From: Brevibacterium sp. UCMA 11754
GTDB lineage: Bacteria > Actinomycetota > Actinomycetes > Actinomycetales > Brevibacteriaceae
Assembly: GCF_021532275.1 (NCBI RefSeq)
Contig: NZ_JACBOT010000008.1
Span: forward strand, 62,001 to 126,000
Direction of reading: 5' to 3'
DNA length: 64,000 nt
The notes beneath the pieces were generated by a model. It was not told where the DNA came from, did no database searches, and saw only the letters and a list, made by a program, of their open reading frames with translations. The position numbers and the translations under genes are program-made. Shown one piece after another: positions 1-9,347 of this stretch. Positions within the stretch are counted from its first letter, which is position 1; the number at the start of each line of letters is the position of its first letter.

Positions 1-799
1 GGCCTGCTCGACGAGGTCGCCCGAGTCGATGCGCACCCCGCCCAGGTTCTCCCCGGCCAGGCGTACAGCCGTGGCCAACGCATCCTCGACGTCATAGGTG
101 TCCAGGAGCAGCGTCGTATCGGTACCCAAGGATCTGAGCTGAGCGGCAAAGGCCTCCTGCTCCGAATCGTGGAGCAGAGTGAAGGAATGAGCAGACGTGC
201 CGATGGTGCGCAGCCCGTACCTGAGTCCGGCGGCGAGATTCGACGTCGAAGCGAAACCGCCGATGACGGCCGCGCGCGCAGCAGCGACTGCGGCATGTTC
301 GTTGGTGCGGCGACCACCCATCTCCGCGCAGGGCCGATCTCCTGCAGCCTGGGCCATACGCGAGGCCGCAGAGGCGACCGCACAGTCATAGTTCATCGCC
401 GAGAGGATGAGCGTCTCGAGGATGACCCCCTCTGCGAAGGTGGATTCGATCGTCATCAGCGGCGAACCCGGGAAGTAGATCTCGCCCTCCGCGTACCCGC
501 GGATGCTGCCGGAGAAGGAGTAGTCGGCCAACCAGTCGATGGTCTTCGAATCGACGATCTGCTCACGGCTGAGGAACGAGAGCTCCTCGTCGCCGAAGCG
601 GAAGTCCCGCAGCATCTCGAGGATGCGGCCTGTGCCGGCAACGACTCCGTAGCGCCGACCGGCAGGCAGGCTGCGGCCGAAGACTTCGAACAGGCTTCTG
701 CGGTGAGCGGCGCCTGATTCCAGGGCTGCCTGGACCATCGTCAATTCGTACTGATCAGTGTAGAAAGCCGTCGAACCGGACCGTGTGAGATCACTCATA
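1..799 (-). CDS. pncB: Nicotinate phosphoribosyltransferase, C-terminus beyond window
   Basis: This gene converts nicotinate and PRPP to nicotinate mononucleotide in NAD salvage, in the cytoplasm. Translating the minus strand from the ATG at 799 gives an uninterrupted frame to the window edge (about 266 residues of a family usually 430-450 long). The N-terminus has the family pattern FYTDQYELTM (residues 12-21); further on come the substrate-loop region EMGGRRTNEHA and the TSAHSF motif, followed by LLDTYD and GVRIDSGDL of the phosphoribosyl-binding barrel. It is divergent from clpS, as pncB1 is in M. tuberculosis. The missing C-terminus is only the window boundary. Identification is firm. Confidence 0.93.
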
Positions 800-850
800 G
801 GCGCGATACTACGTCACGACAGCGTCAGTGTTCTGCCGTAAGGTGGAAAC

Positions 851-1156
851 GTGAGCAATCCAACGACTCCAGTTCTGGAGCCGGATGTCGACATTCGGCC
901 GGCGACAGAACAGGCAAAGCCATGGAAGACCGTCGTCTTCAACGACCCCGTCAACCTCATGAGCTACGTCAGTTACGTCTTCCAAGCCTACTTCGGATAT
1001 TCGACGGAGAAGGCGCATTCGCTGATGCTTGAAGTCCATGAGAACGGTCGCTCCGTCGTTGCCACAGGCGGACGTGAAGCCATGGAGAGGGACACCCAAG
1101 CCATGCACGAGTACGGTTTGTGGGCCGCGTGCCAACCTGAAACAGGATCCGACTGA
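851..1156 (+). CDS. clpS: ATP-dependent Clp protease adaptor ClpS
   Basis: ClpS hands N-degron substrates to the ClpAP/ClpCP protease. The 101-residue product has a variable N-terminal tail, then the core starting with KTVVFNDPVNLMSYV (about residues 26-40), where the Asn-Asp pair matches the N-degron pocket, then the helix-strand stretch LMLEVHENGRSVV with the conserved His. The start is GTG at 851, the only sensible start after the divergent pncB promoter region. The downstream DUF2017 gene begins 3 bases after the stop, the usual actinobacterial clpS-DUF2017 pair, so the two are co-transcribed. Confidence 0.93.
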   Translation: MSNPTTPVLEPDVDIRPATEQAKPWKTVVFNDPVNLMSYVSYVFQAYFGYSTEKAHSLMLEVHENGRSVVATGGREAMERDTQAMHEYGLWAACQPETGSD

Positions 1157-1159
1157 CAT

Positions 1160-1735
1160 ATGGCAGCAATTGACGCTCGTGGGGACGATGTCGTCCTCAA
1201 ACTCGAGGACAACGAACGATCCCTCATGCTCACCGTATTCACCGACCTGGCAGCACTCCTGGCAGAAGACGACAGCGAAGACGGCCGTCCGGACTCGGAG
1301 AACTGGGAGGCACGCCTGGGACTGGTCGACCGGCCACGACCACATGACCCGGCGCTGCTGCGCCTCTTCCCCGACGTCGACCCGCTCGATGAGGAACGTT
1401 CGCAGGAGTTCCGGCGGCTCACTGAGTTCGACCTCCAACAGGCGAAGGCCCATAACGTGCGCATCGTCCTCAACGGTCTGGCCAAGGGCCCGTCGATTGC
1501 ATTGAGCCACGATGAGGTTCTGGCCTGGATGAAGGGCCTCAACGACCTGCGTCTGGTCCTGGCCGTTCGCATGGGCATCGACACGGAGGAAGCTCAAGAG
1601 GAGAAGTATGCTCACCGAGACGACCTTGACGAGTCCGAAGATCTGACACTGACCCTGTACGACTTCGTGACCTGGATTCAGGACCGACTCACCACCACCT
1701 TGCTCAGCGACCTGCCGGGGGACGACGACGAATGA
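1160..1735 (+). CDS. DUF2017 family protein
   Basis: A 191-residue acidic cytoplasmic protein of the family that follows clpS in Actinobacteria (Rv1332-like). No catalytic motif is visible; helical segments rich in Leu and Asp/Glu dominate, with a conserved-looking stretch around RLTEFDLQQAKAHN and a later helix around LVLAVRMGID. The function of the family is unknown; constant linkage to clpS suggests, by inference only, a role around Clp proteolysis. Its stop codon overlaps the start of the next gene (ATGA). Confidence 0.85.
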   Translation: MAAIDARGDDVVLKLEDNERSLMLTVFTDLAALLAEDDSEDGRPDSENWEARLGLVDRPRPHDPALLRLFPDVDPLDEERSQEFRRLTEFDLQQAKAHNVRIVLNGLAKGPSIALSHDEVLAWMKGLNDLRLVLAVRMGIDTEEAQEEKYAHRDDLDESEDLTLTLYDFVTWIQDRLTTTLLSDLPGDDDE

Positions 1736-2553
1736 AACTCACTGCCATCGGCACAGCCGGCTCCTTCCCCGGGCCCAACTCGGCAGCCAGCTGCTACCTC
1801 ATCGAAACCGACGAGGAAACTCCGACGCGCATCGTGCTCGACCTCGGTTCCGGGGCACTGAGCCTCTTGCAGCGCGTCGTCGACACGGATGGGCTGACCG
1901 CCGTCGTGCTCAGCCACCTGCACCCCGACCACTGCATGGACATGACCGGGCTGTACGTCAAGCACTGCTACGACCCGAAGTTCTTCAACGGCAATATCTC
2001 CGACACCGGATCGATCCGCACGAGGACGAACGTCCTCGCCCCGGCCGGCGCACAAGAACGACTGACCCGGGCCTACTACACGGACCCCGGGAAGTCCCCA
2101 GTCGCCGCCAGCGCACATGACACCGACCTCAGCCATGCCTTCGACTTCGCCGACCTCGACCACGGGACCAGCCATCAGGTGGGAAGCCTGCGAATCGAAT
2201 CGTTCCTCGTCGACCACCCGGTTGAGGCCTACGCCCTGCGAATCACAGACGCCAAGGGCTCGGTGATCACCTATTCCGGAGACAGCGACGAATGCGACAA
2301 CCTCGTCGACGCGGCCCGTGGAGCAGACCTGTTCCTCTGCGAAGCTGCCTTCCAGGAAGACCGCGACAGCGCTCGCGGCATCCACCTCACCGGCAAACGT
2401 GCAGGACGAGTCGCTCAGGCCGCAGATGCCAAATCCCTCGTCCTGACTCACATTCCCTCCTGGACGGACTGCTCCATCGTCCGTGGCGAAGCCGCCCGCG
2501 AATACCGTGGGCCCATCGAACTGGCCAAACCGGGCAACAGTTGGACCGTGTGA
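1732..2553 (+). CDS. Metallo-beta-lactamase-fold hydrolase (Rv1339-like)
   Basis: A 273-residue cytoplasmic metallo-hydrolase. The metal-binding motif HLHPDH is at residues 62-67 (H62, H64, D66, H67), followed by a later metal-ligand region YSGDSDE and a C-terminal His in LTHIPSW. This is the RNase Z/phosphodiesterase-like branch; its M. tuberculosis counterpart by position, Rv1339, has been described as an atypical cyclic-nucleotide phosphodiesterase. The substrate here cannot be read from sequence. It sits between DUF2017 (4-base overlap) and rph, as part of a clpS-to-rdgB operon. Confidence 0.88.
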   Translation: MKLTAIGTAGSFPGPNSAASCYLIETDEETPTRIVLDLGSGALSLLQRVVDTDGLTAVVLSHLHPDHCMDMTGLYVKHCYDPKFFNGNISDTGSIRTRTNVLAPAGAQERLTRAYYTDPGKSPVAASAHDTDLSHAFDFADLDHGTSHQVGSLRIESFLVDHPVEAYALRITDAKGSVITYSGDSDECDNLVDAARGADLFLCEAAFQEDRDSARGIHLTGKRAGRVAQAADAKSLVLTHIPSWTDCSIVRGEAAREYRGPIELAKPGNSWTV

Positions 2554-2656
2554 CACATCGCGGCGATCGACGCCGACGGGCCCGTTGAACGACCAGCCTG
2601 TATTCCCACAGACCAGATCAGCAAAGACCAGCACCGACTACCGAAAGAGGCACACA

Positions 2657-3379
2657 GTGCGCGCAGACGGACGAACCGCCGATGAACTCCGCGAAGTGAC
2701 CATCACCCGCAATTGGATCAACACCGCCGAAGGATCCGCCCTGGTGGAATTCGGCAACACCCGCGTTCTGGTTGCGGCTTCGTTGACCGCGGGCGTGCCG
2801 CGTTGGCTCAAGGGGCAGGGCCGAGGCTGGGTCACCGCCGAATACGCGATGCTGCCGCGCGCTACGGATTCGCGCAACACCCGTGAGTCAGTCAAGGGCA
2901 AACTGGGCGGACGCACACATGAGATCTCGCGCCTCATCGGCCGCAGCCTGCGTGCTGTCATCGACTTAGAGAAGCTCGGCGAGAACACCCTCGTCCTCGA
3001 CTGCGACGTCCTCCAGGCCGACGGCGGCACTCGAACCGCATCGATCACGGGCGCCTACGTGGCACTGGCCGACGCGATCGACAAGGGCCGTTCAACGGGA
3101 ATCATCCCCGCCGCGAACAACCCGATCAAGGATTCGATCGCCGCGATCAGCGTCGGCATCATCGACGGTGAGCCCGTCCTCGACCTGCCCTACGTCGAAG
3201 ATTCGCGTGCCGATACCGATATGAACGTCGTCATGACCGGCAGCGGATCGTTCGTCGAGGTCCAGGGCACCGCCGAAGGCGCTCCCTTCGACCGTGAGGA
3301 ACTGGGTCGCCTGCTCGATCTCGCAGCCAAGGGCTGCACCGACCTCACCCGCATCCAGACCGAGGTTCTGGGCAGATGA
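2657..3379 (+). CDS. rph: Ribonuclease PH
   Basis: Phosphorolytic 3'-5' exoribonuclease that trims tRNA 3' ends. The start is placed at GTG 2657, preceded by GAAAGAGG at 2643-2650; this gives [12 protein letters not shown], the normal family N-terminus, and a 240-residue protein of normal length. The longer upstream frame overlaps the hydrolase gene and is not family-like. Visible family segments are [14 protein letters not shown] and [15 protein letters not shown] (phosphate/RNA site). The stop overlaps rdgB by 4 bases, the classical rph-rdgB couple. Confidence 0.95.
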   Translation: MRADGRTADELREVTITRNWINTAEGSALVEFGNTRVLVAASLTAGVPRWLKGQGRGWVTAEYAMLPRATDSRNTRESVKGKLGGRTHEISRLIGRSLRAVIDLEKLGENTLVLDCDVLQADGGTRTASITGAYVALADAIDKGRSTGIIPAANNPIKDSIAAISVGIIDGEPVLDLPYVEDSRADTDMNVVMTGSGSFVEVQGTAEGAPFDREELGRLLDLAAKGCTDLTRIQTEVLGR

Positions 3380-3981
3380 CCACCTTCGTGCTGGCCACCC
3401 ACAACGATGGGAAGAGACGCGAACTCCTCGCGATCCTCCTCCCCGCAATAGGGGAGGACACCCACGTTATGACCGCCGCCGAGGCGGGTCTCGGCGACAT
3501 CCCGGAAACCGGAGTCACCTTCGCAGAGAACGCCCTAATCAAGGCCCGGGCCGCAGCGCAAGCCACCGGCCACACCTCCATCGCCGATGATTCAGGGATC
3601 GCCGTGGACGTTCTGGGCGGGGCACCGGGAATCTTCTCCGCCAGATGGGCGGGCCGACACGGGGATGATCGGGCCAACCTCGAGCTTCTGCTCGCCCAGC
3701 TGTCGGACATCTCCAGCGAACATCGCGGGGCGCAGTTCCGCTGCGCTGCCGCAGCAGTCACCCCGGACGGTCGCGAATTCTCAGCCGAGGGAGTCATGCC
3801 AGGACGTCTGGCCACGAGCCCATCGGGGGAGCACGGGTTCGGCTATGATCCGATCTTCGTTCCCGACGGGGGCGACATCAGTGCGGCGCAGATGACACCC
3901 GAGGAGAAAAACTCCCGGTCACACCGGAGGGTCGCTTTCGACAAGCTCGCAGCAGTCCTCGCCGCACAGGCAGGGCTCTGA
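3376..3981 (+). CDS. rdgB: XTP/dITP pyrophosphatase (RdgB/HAM1)
   Basis: House-cleaning enzyme that hydrolyses dITP/XTP/ITP to monophosphates and so prevents inosine incorporation into DNA. The 201-residue protein starts with the nucleotide-binding [16 protein letters not shown] (family T-x-N-x-x-K pattern). It carries the metal site [11 protein letters not shown] at about residues 73-83, the [12 protein letters not shown] segment and the GFGYDPIF specificity motif, all intact. It is translationally coupled to rph (ATGA). After it comes a noncoding stretch that leads into the peptide-transport operon. Confidence 0.95.
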   Translation: MTTFVLATHNDGKRRELLAILLPAIGEDTHVMTAAEAGLGDIPETGVTFAENALIKARAAAQATGHTSIADDSGIAVDVLGGAPGIFSARWAGRHGDDRANLELLLAQLSDISSEHRGAQFRCAAAAVTPDGREFSAEGVMPGRLATSPSGEHGFGYDPIFVPDGGDISAAQMTPEEKNSRSHRRVAFDKLAAVLAAQAGL

Positions 3982-4086
3982 GGCAGGCTCGTCGAGTTCC
4001 GGACAGGTACCGGAGTCTGCTCGTTCGCTTTTCCACGATATGAACTCCGGCGCTTCAGCTGGTGAGAACTTCCGCTAAACTGGCGA

Positions 4087-4116
4087 GGCCGGTGCACATC
4101 TGTGCAACGTCCGGCC
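4087..4116 (+). promoter_or_regulatory. Two-tier hairpin in the leader of the peptide ABC operon
   Basis: About 50 bases before the dppA start lies a nested inverted repeat: outer arms GGCCGG (4087-4092) and CCGGCC (4111-4116), inner arms TGCACA and TGTGCA separated by TC. No T-run follows, so it does not look like a simple terminator. It could be an operator (a near-palindrome TGCACATCTGTGCA) or an RNA element in the 5' leader. A possible -10 (TAAACT) lies just upstream near 4075. Confidence 0.4.
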
Positions 4117-4162
4117 AGAGAAGACGTATGAGCCAGTGTGGGTTCGTGAATTTGGGAGAGCG

Positions 4163-5665
4163 ATGAAGACTCCGCGTGTCAGTTCGTGGATGGCAGCCGT
4201 GGTTGCCTCGAGCCTGTTCCTGGCAGGCTGTTCGGCAGGAGCTTCGGACTCCGGCGAGCAGGCGAAGAAGGACTCGATGACCATCGCCTTCACCGCTGAA
4301 CCCGTCAACCTCGATTTCACCTCCACCTCGGGGATCGCCATCCCTGAGGCACTGATGGAGAATGTCTACGAATCACTCGTCCGCGTCGACGGTGAGGGAG
4401 AGATCCAACCGGGCCTGGCCGAGGACTGGGACGTGTCCGAGGACCGCAAGACCTACACCTTCCATCTGCAGAAAGGTGTGAAGTTCTCCAACGGAGCCGA
4501 CCTCACAAGCGAGGACGTGAAGTTCTCCTATGAACGAGTGCAGAACGATTGGAAGAACGCACTGAAGTCCAAGATGGACGTCGTCGACTCGATCGCGACC
4601 CCGGATGACCTCACCGTCAAGATCTCACTCAAGAAGCCCTCGAACACGTGGCTGTTCAATATGACCAGCCTCGTCGGAGCCGTCTTCGACGCCGAAGGCA
4701 CCGACGACCTGGCCAACGAAGCCATCGGCACAGGACCCTTCGCCATCGAGAAGTTCAGCCGCGGTCAGTCGATCGACTTCGCGGCGCGCGACGACTACTG
4801 GGGCGAGAAGCCGGCAGTCAGCAAGGTCCAGTTCAAATACTTCAAGGATGCCGTTTCGGCCTCGAACGCCTTGAAGTCGGGAGAGATCGACGTCGTCTCC
4901 AATCTCCAGGCGCCCGAACTGGCCGGCGAATTCCAGAGCAGTGACTACCAGATCATCTCCGGCACCACGAACGGTGAAGTCGTGCTCTCAATGAACAACG
5001 CGAAGGGCATCTTCAAAGACAAGAAGGCGCGCGAGGCGGTCATGCATGCCATCGACCGCAAGGCAGTCCTCGACACCGCATGGGCCGGCTACGGAGAGCT
5101 CATCGGCTCAATGGTCCCGCCGACAGACCCGTACTACGAGGATCTGACAAAGGTCTGGGACTACGACCCGGCGAAGGCCAAAGACCTCGTCAGGGAAGCC
5201 GGCATCGAGGGGGAGACATTCGCCTTCACCGTGCCGAACCTGCCGTACGCGAAGGCGATCTCCGAGATCGTGTCCGCACAGCTTGCCGAGGTCGGACTCA
5301 AGGCCGACATCGAGACGCAGGAATTCCCCGCGGTCTGGCTGGACAAGACCTTCACCGAGCACAAGTTCGACATGTCGGTGATCAACCATGCCGAACCCCG
5401 TGACATCCTCACCGTCTTCTCCAACGACTACTACATCGGCTACGACGACTCGAAGACCAAGAAGATCGCGGAGAAGGCCGACACCGGCACAGAAGAGGAA
5501 TATGTCTCAGGGATGAAGGAGATTGCGAAGACGATCACCGAAGACGCTGCCTCGGACTTCCTGTTCCTGTTCCCAAACCTCGTCATCGCCAAATCCGACG
5601 TCGCCGGAATCCCCGCAAACAGGGTCTCCGACTCATTCCGGATCGCGGATCTGAGCTGGAACTGA
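4163..5665 (+). CDS. Peptide ABC transporter substrate-binding lipoprotein (SBP family 5)
   Basis: Extracellular lipid-anchored receptor that captures oligopeptides or similar solutes for the permease encoded next door. The start is ATG 4163, with GGGAGAG at 4154-4160 as ribosome-binding site. The signal peptide has a hydrophobic core ending in the lipobox LAGC near residue 23. The mature part shows the family-5 hallmark of a DppA/OppA-like fold: an early segment with ENVYESLVRVD, then LAEDWDVSEDRKTYTFHL and GVKFSNGADLTSEDVKFS. About 500 residues, the normal length. It is the first gene of a five-component import operon; the ligand is not determinable. Confidence 0.92.
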   Translation: MKTPRVSSWMAAVVASSLFLAGCSAGASDSGEQAKKDSMTIAFTAEPVNLDFTSTSGIAIPEALMENVYESLVRVDGEGEIQPGLAEDWDVSEDRKTYTFHLQKGVKFSNGADLTSEDVKFSYERVQNDWKNALKSKMDVVDSIATPDDLTVKISLKKPSNTWLFNMTSLVGAVFDAEGTDDLANEAIGTGPFAIEKFSRGQSIDFAARDDYWGEKPAVSKVQFKYFKDAVSASNALKSGEIDVVSNLQAPELAGEFQSSDYQIISGTTNGEVVLSMNNAKGIFKDKKAREAVMHAIDRKAVLDTAWAGYGELIGSMVPPTDPYYEDLTKVWDYDPAKAKDLVREAGIEGETFAFTVPNLPYAKAISEIVSAQLAEVGLKADIETQEFPAVWLDKTFTEHKFDMSVINHAEPRDILTVFSNDYYIGYDDSKTKKIAEKADTGTEEEYVSGMKEIAKTITEDAASDFLFLFPNLVIAKSDVAGIPANRVSDSFRIADLSWN

Positions 5666-5678
5666 AGTACCCTCACCC

Positions 5679-6626
5679 ATGATCACCTATGTGGCCAACC
5701 GTGCGATCCAGTTCGTTCTGGCGCTGATCGTCGCCTCGGTGGTGGTCTTCGCACTCATGAGCATCCTGCCCGGCAACGCCGCGCAGGTCGCCCTGGGAAC
5801 GAACGCCACACCTGATGCGGTGGCGGCTCTCGAAGCTCAGTACGGACTCGATCAGCCGCCTCTCATCCGCTACTTCAATTGGGTCGTGGGCATGCTCAGC
5901 GGCGACTTCGGAACCTCATATGTGACCGAGGCCGCGATCACCCCGGTCATCGTCGGCAGCGTCCAGGTCACCGCGATCCTCGTCATCGCTGCGATCGTTC
6001 TCGCGATCGTCATCGCCGTTCCCTTGGGCACCTTCGCAGCCCTTGAACAGCGCAACTGGATCGGAGTCACGATCTCCGCGCTGAGCCAGATCGGCATCGC
6101 CGTGCCGAACTTCCTGGCCGCCATCATCCTCGTCATCATCTTCTCCCTGACGCTCGGCTGGTTCCCCTCCCAGGGGTGGATGGCCCCGGTCGAGGGATTG
6201 GGCGGGTTCCTCATCCGCCTGGTGCTGCCCGTCGTGTCTCTGGCACTCGTCCAGGCCGCGATCCTCACCCGGTATGTGAGATCGGCGGTCCTCGACGTCA
6301 TGCGCGAGGACTACATCCGCACCGCCCGGGCCAAGGGCCTGACCCGCGCCAAGGCCCTGTTTATCCATGGTCTGCGCAATGCCGCCATCCCTGTCATCAC
6401 CGTGGCCGGGGTTCAGCTCGCGACGCTCCTCGTCGGTGCCGTCATCATCGAACAGATCTTCGTCATCCCCGGCATCGGTTCCGAACTCGTCCGAGCCGTG
6501 GCCAACCGCGACCTCGTCACAGTCCAGGGAATCGTCATGGTCCTCGTCTTCCTCGTGCTCATCATCAACCTCATCGTCGACGTGCTGTATCCGATCGTCG
6601 ACCCTCGGATCAGGAACGCGTCATGA
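5679..6626 (+). CDS. Peptide ABC transporter permease, DppB type
   Basis: Inner-membrane permease subunit of 315 residues with about six membrane spans. The N-terminus (YVANRAIQFVLALIVASVVVF) and the LPGNAA segment are typical of DppB/OppB. The cytoplasmic EAA loop that docks the ATPase is recognisable around YIRTARAKGLTRAKALFIHG (about residues 210-229). It follows the binding protein by 13 bases and overlaps the next permease by 4 bases (ATGA), so stoichiometric co-translation is expected. Confidence 0.92.
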   Translation: MITYVANRAIQFVLALIVASVVVFALMSILPGNAAQVALGTNATPDAVAALEAQYGLDQPPLIRYFNWVVGMLSGDFGTSYVTEAAITPVIVGSVQVTAILVIAAIVLAIVIAVPLGTFAALEQRNWIGVTISALSQIGIAVPNFLAAIILVIIFSLTLGWFPSQGWMAPVEGLGGFLIRLVLPVVSLALVQAAILTRYVRSAVLDVMREDYIRTARAKGLTRAKALFIHGLRNAAIPVITVAGVQLATLLVGAVIIEQIFVIPGIGSELVRAVANRDLVTVQGIVMVLVFLVLIINLIVDVLYPIVDPRIRNAS

Positions 6627-7525
6627 GCGGGAACCCGAGCACCACCTCGGCGGGGGATGCCTCTGTGGATCGGGGCAGAGGCGCGACGCTTCGGCTCAAC
6701 GCCTCGATGATCATCGGTGCCATTCTCATCCTCCTCATCGTCGTGCTCGCACTCGTGTCCTTCGTGTGGACACCCTACGGTCCCAGCGCAGTCGATCCGG
6801 CCGCACGGCTGCAGGCATCGAGCCCCGAGCACCCCTTCGGCACCGACAAATTCGGCCGCGACACGCTGACCTGGATCATGTACGGTGCCCGAATCACCCT
6901 CATGGTCGGAATCGTGGCCGTCGGCATCGCCGTGCTCATCGGCACACCCATCGGCATCATCGCCGCGGTCTTCGCGCAGTACCCGTGGGGCGCGTGGCTG
7001 AGTGCGGTCATCATGCGCGCCAACGACATCCTGCTCGCCTTCCCTGCACTGCTGCTGGCGATCGTCTTCGCCGCCGTCTACCAACCGGGCACGGGGCCGG
7101 CAATGGTGGCCGTGGGAATCGCTGCGATCCCCGGGTTCGCCCGCGTCGCCCGCTCCGGCACGATGCAGGTGCTCGGCTCCGAATACGTGCGCGCGGCCAA
7201 GGCCTCGAACCGGAGCGCCCCTGCGATCGCCATCGTCCACGTCCTGCCCAATATCGCGGGCATGGTCATCGTGCAGGCCTCTGTGGCATTCGCGATCTCC
7301 GTCCTCGCCGAGGCGGGCCTGTCCTTCCTGGGACTGGGCACGCAAGCTCCAGTGCCGTCCTGGGGGCGGATGCTGCAGGAGTCCCAGCAGTTCCTGTCCA
7401 CCCAGCCGCTGCTTGCGCTGTGGCCCGGACTGTTCATCGCCCTTGCCGTGCTCGGGTTCAACCTCCTCGGCGATGGACTCCGCGACCGATTCGACCCGAA
7501 GATGGAGGCTCGCGGCAATGGCTGA
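6623..7525 (+). CDS. Peptide ABC transporter permease, DppC type
   Basis: Second permease of the importer, 300 residues, starting at ATG 6623 inside the dppB stop. A hydrophilic N-terminal tail of about 25 residues precedes the first membrane span. PFGTDKFGRDTLTWIMYGAR is the diagnostic DppC/OppC segment, and the EAA loop appears as YVRAAKASNRSAPAIAIVHV. The tail contains the dispersed sequence reported in the findings, which encodes TSAGD. The gene overlaps the ATPase gene by 8 bases. Confidence 0.92.
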   Translation: MSGNPSTTSAGDASVDRGRGATLRLNASMIIGAILILLIVVLALVSFVWTPYGPSAVDPAARLQASSPEHPFGTDKFGRDTLTWIMYGARITLMVGIVAVGIAVLIGTPIGIIAAVFAQYPWGAWLSAVIMRANDILLAFPALLLAIVFAAVYQPGTGPAMVAVGIAAIPGFARVARSGTMQVLGSEYVRAAKASNRSAPAIAIVHVLPNIAGMVIVQASVAFAISVLAEAGLSFLGLGTQAPVPSWGRMLQESQQFLSTQPLLALWPGLFIALAVLGFNLLGDGLRDRFDPKMEARGNG

Positions 7526-9296
7526 GAATCTGCTCGAGGTCCGCAACCTCACCATCACCCCAGCAGGCGCCGAGGCACCTGTTCTCCATGACGTGTCTCT
7601 GAGCCTGGCCCTCGGTGAGAGGGTCGGACTCATCGGCGAATCAGGATCGGGAAAGTCACTGACGGCACAGTCCGTGATGGGACTGCTGCCCGAAGAGCTG
7701 CGGGCGCAGGGCACCGTGTCGCTCCAGGGCTTTGCCGGAAACATCCTTGACGCGAAGGAGAGGACCCTCGCCAAGATGCGTTCGGACCTCGTGTCCATGG
7801 TGTTCCAGGAGCCGATGAGCGCACTCAACCCGCTGATGCGCATCGGCGACCAGATCGCCGAGGTGCTTCGCATCCATGGTGAAGTGGCCCGCGGTGACAT
7901 TCCCGGACGAGTCCTCGACCTGCTGACAAGCGTGCACATGCCCGATCCGAACAGTGCCCGTTACGCCTACCCGCACCAGATGTCGGGCGGTCAGCGACAG
8001 CGTGTGATGTTGGCCATCGCCCTGGCGAACTCGCCGCGGCTGCTCATCTGTGACGAGCCGACCACAGCACTCGACGTCACGGTGCAGAAGCACATGCTCG
8101 ACCTCATCTCCGAACGCGTCGCCGCCGTGCAGGCAGGACTGCTCTTCATCACCCACGACCTGGCCGTCGTCGCCGGAGTCTGTGACAGGGTCATCGTCAT
8201 GTACGCCGGTCGCATCGTCGAGACCGGCAGCGTGGCGCAGATCTTCACCGACCCACAGCACGAATACACTCGCGGACTGCTGGCCTCCTCCGACCTCGAC
8301 GCCACCGACGCGCACGGGAAGCTCTTCACTCTCAAGACCGCACTGTCATACGCGGGACCGATTGACGAGGCCGGACCGATTGACGAGGCTGCGCCGGACG
8401 ACGAGGGCGAGCAGTCCTCCGCTGCTGATCGGCCGGCCGATGTGCGAGAGCCGGCACCCGCCTCGGCGGGGGAAGCATCCACAGGCGACGGATCCGCACC
8501 GCTCATCGACGTCAGCGGAGTCTCGAAGCACTTCCGCTCGCGAGGCCTGCTGCTGCGACGACGCTCCCCGGTTCGCGCACTCGATGACATCAGCTTCAGC
8601 GTCGCTTCCGGGCAGCGCCTGGGAATCGTAGGGGAGTCGGGGTCGGGCAAATCGACCTTGCTCAACCTCCTCTCCGGATTGGATCGTCCGACCTCAGGAC
8701 ATGTGCGGGTCGGCGATATCCGTGTGGAGTCGGCGAGCTCATCGGCGCTGAGGTCGCTGCGCGAGGATCTGCAGATCGTCTTCCAGGACCCCTTCGCCTC
8801 CCTCGACCCCCGCATGCGGGTCGAGGACATCGTCTCCGAGCCCCTCATCGCCCGCGGTATCGCTCGAGTTGAGCGACTCGCCAGGGTCGAGGAGATGCTG
8901 CTGGCCGTGGATCTGGACACGAAGGCGATGCGCCGCTATCCGCACCAATTCTCCGGCGGACAGCGACAGAGGATCTCGATCGCCCGGGCGCTGGTGACCC
9001 GGCCGCAGATCCTGGTCGCCGATGAACCCGTCTCCGCCCTCGACGTCTCCGTGCGCTCCCAGGTCCTCAACCTGCTCACCGACCTCGTCGATGACTACGC
9101 GCTGACCCTGCTCTTCGTCTCCCACGACCTCGGCGTCGTCAGACACCTGTGCTCCGACGTCATCGTCATGAAGGACGGGCACATCGTCGAATCAGGGTCG
9201 ACAGAGGACATCTACGCCCACCCGCGTGAGGAATACACCCGCAGCCTCATCGCGGCCACCCCCAGCCTGGCCGCAGCGCTCGCCTCAGCCACCTGA
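7518..9296 (+). CDS. Fused double-ATPase of peptide ABC importer (DppD-DppF fusion)
   Basis: A 592-residue cytoplasmic protein with two complete ABC ATPase domains that power the DppBC-type permeases. Domain 1 (about 1-270) has Walker A GESGSGKS, signature MSGGQRQR, Walker B LLICDEPTTALD and switch His in FITHD. Domain 2 (about 335-592) repeats these as GESGSGKS, FSGGQRQR, ILVADEPVSALD and FVSHD. A Pro/Ala/Glu-rich linker joins them and contains a short tandem repeat. DppD and DppF are separate proteins in many bacteria; the fusion is known in Actinobacteria. The start is ATG 7518 within the dppC 3' end. Confidence 0.93.
   Translation: MAENLLEVRNLTITPAGAEAPVLHDVSLSLALGERVGLIGESGSGKSLTAQSVMGLLPEELRAQGTVSLQGFAGNILDAKERTLAKMRSDLVSMVFQEPMSALNPLMRIGDQIAEVLRIHGEVARGDIPGRVLDLLTSVHMPDPNSARYAYPHQMSGGQRQRVMLAIALANSPRLLICDEPTTALDVTVQKHMLDLISERVAAVQAGLLFITHDLAVVAGVCDRVIVMYAGRIVETGSVAQIFTDPQHEYTRGLLASSDLDATDAHGKLFTLKTALSYAGPIDEAGPIDEAAPDDEGEQSSAADRPADVREPAPASAGEASTGDGSAPLIDVSGVSKHFRSRGLLLRRRSPVRALDDISFSVASGQRLGIVGESGSGKSTLLNLLSGLDRPTSGHVRVGDIRVESASSSALRSLREDLQIVFQDPFASLDPRMRVEDIVSEPLIARGIARVERLARVEEMLLAVDLDTKAMRRYPHQFSGGQRQRISIARALVTRPQILVADEPVSALDVSVRSQVLNLLTDLVDDYALTLLFVSHDLGVVRHLCSDVIVMKDGHIVESGSTEDIYAHPREEYTRSLIAATPSLAAALASAT
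8352..8387 (+). repeat. Two 18-bp tandem repeats in the ATPase linker
   Basis: Two adjacent 18-base units (8352-8369 and 8370-8387) differ by one base and encode two copies of AGPIDE in the flexible linker of the fused ATPase. In-frame, so copy-number change would be tolerated. Confidence 0.85.
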
Positions 9297-9347
9297 GCCG
9301 GCCCCTGCGCCACTGACCTCAAGATGCCACAGAAGAAAGGACGGCAG

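Noticed and set aside
2483..2656. N-terminal extension of rph
   Set aside because: Overlaps the hydrolase gene; the GTG at 2657 has a good ribosome-binding site and gives the standard RNase PH N-terminus.
6413..7939. A 508-codon minus-strand frame opposite the permease genes
   Set aside because: Shadow frame with low-complexity Asp/His/Arg content; no start signals or family features.
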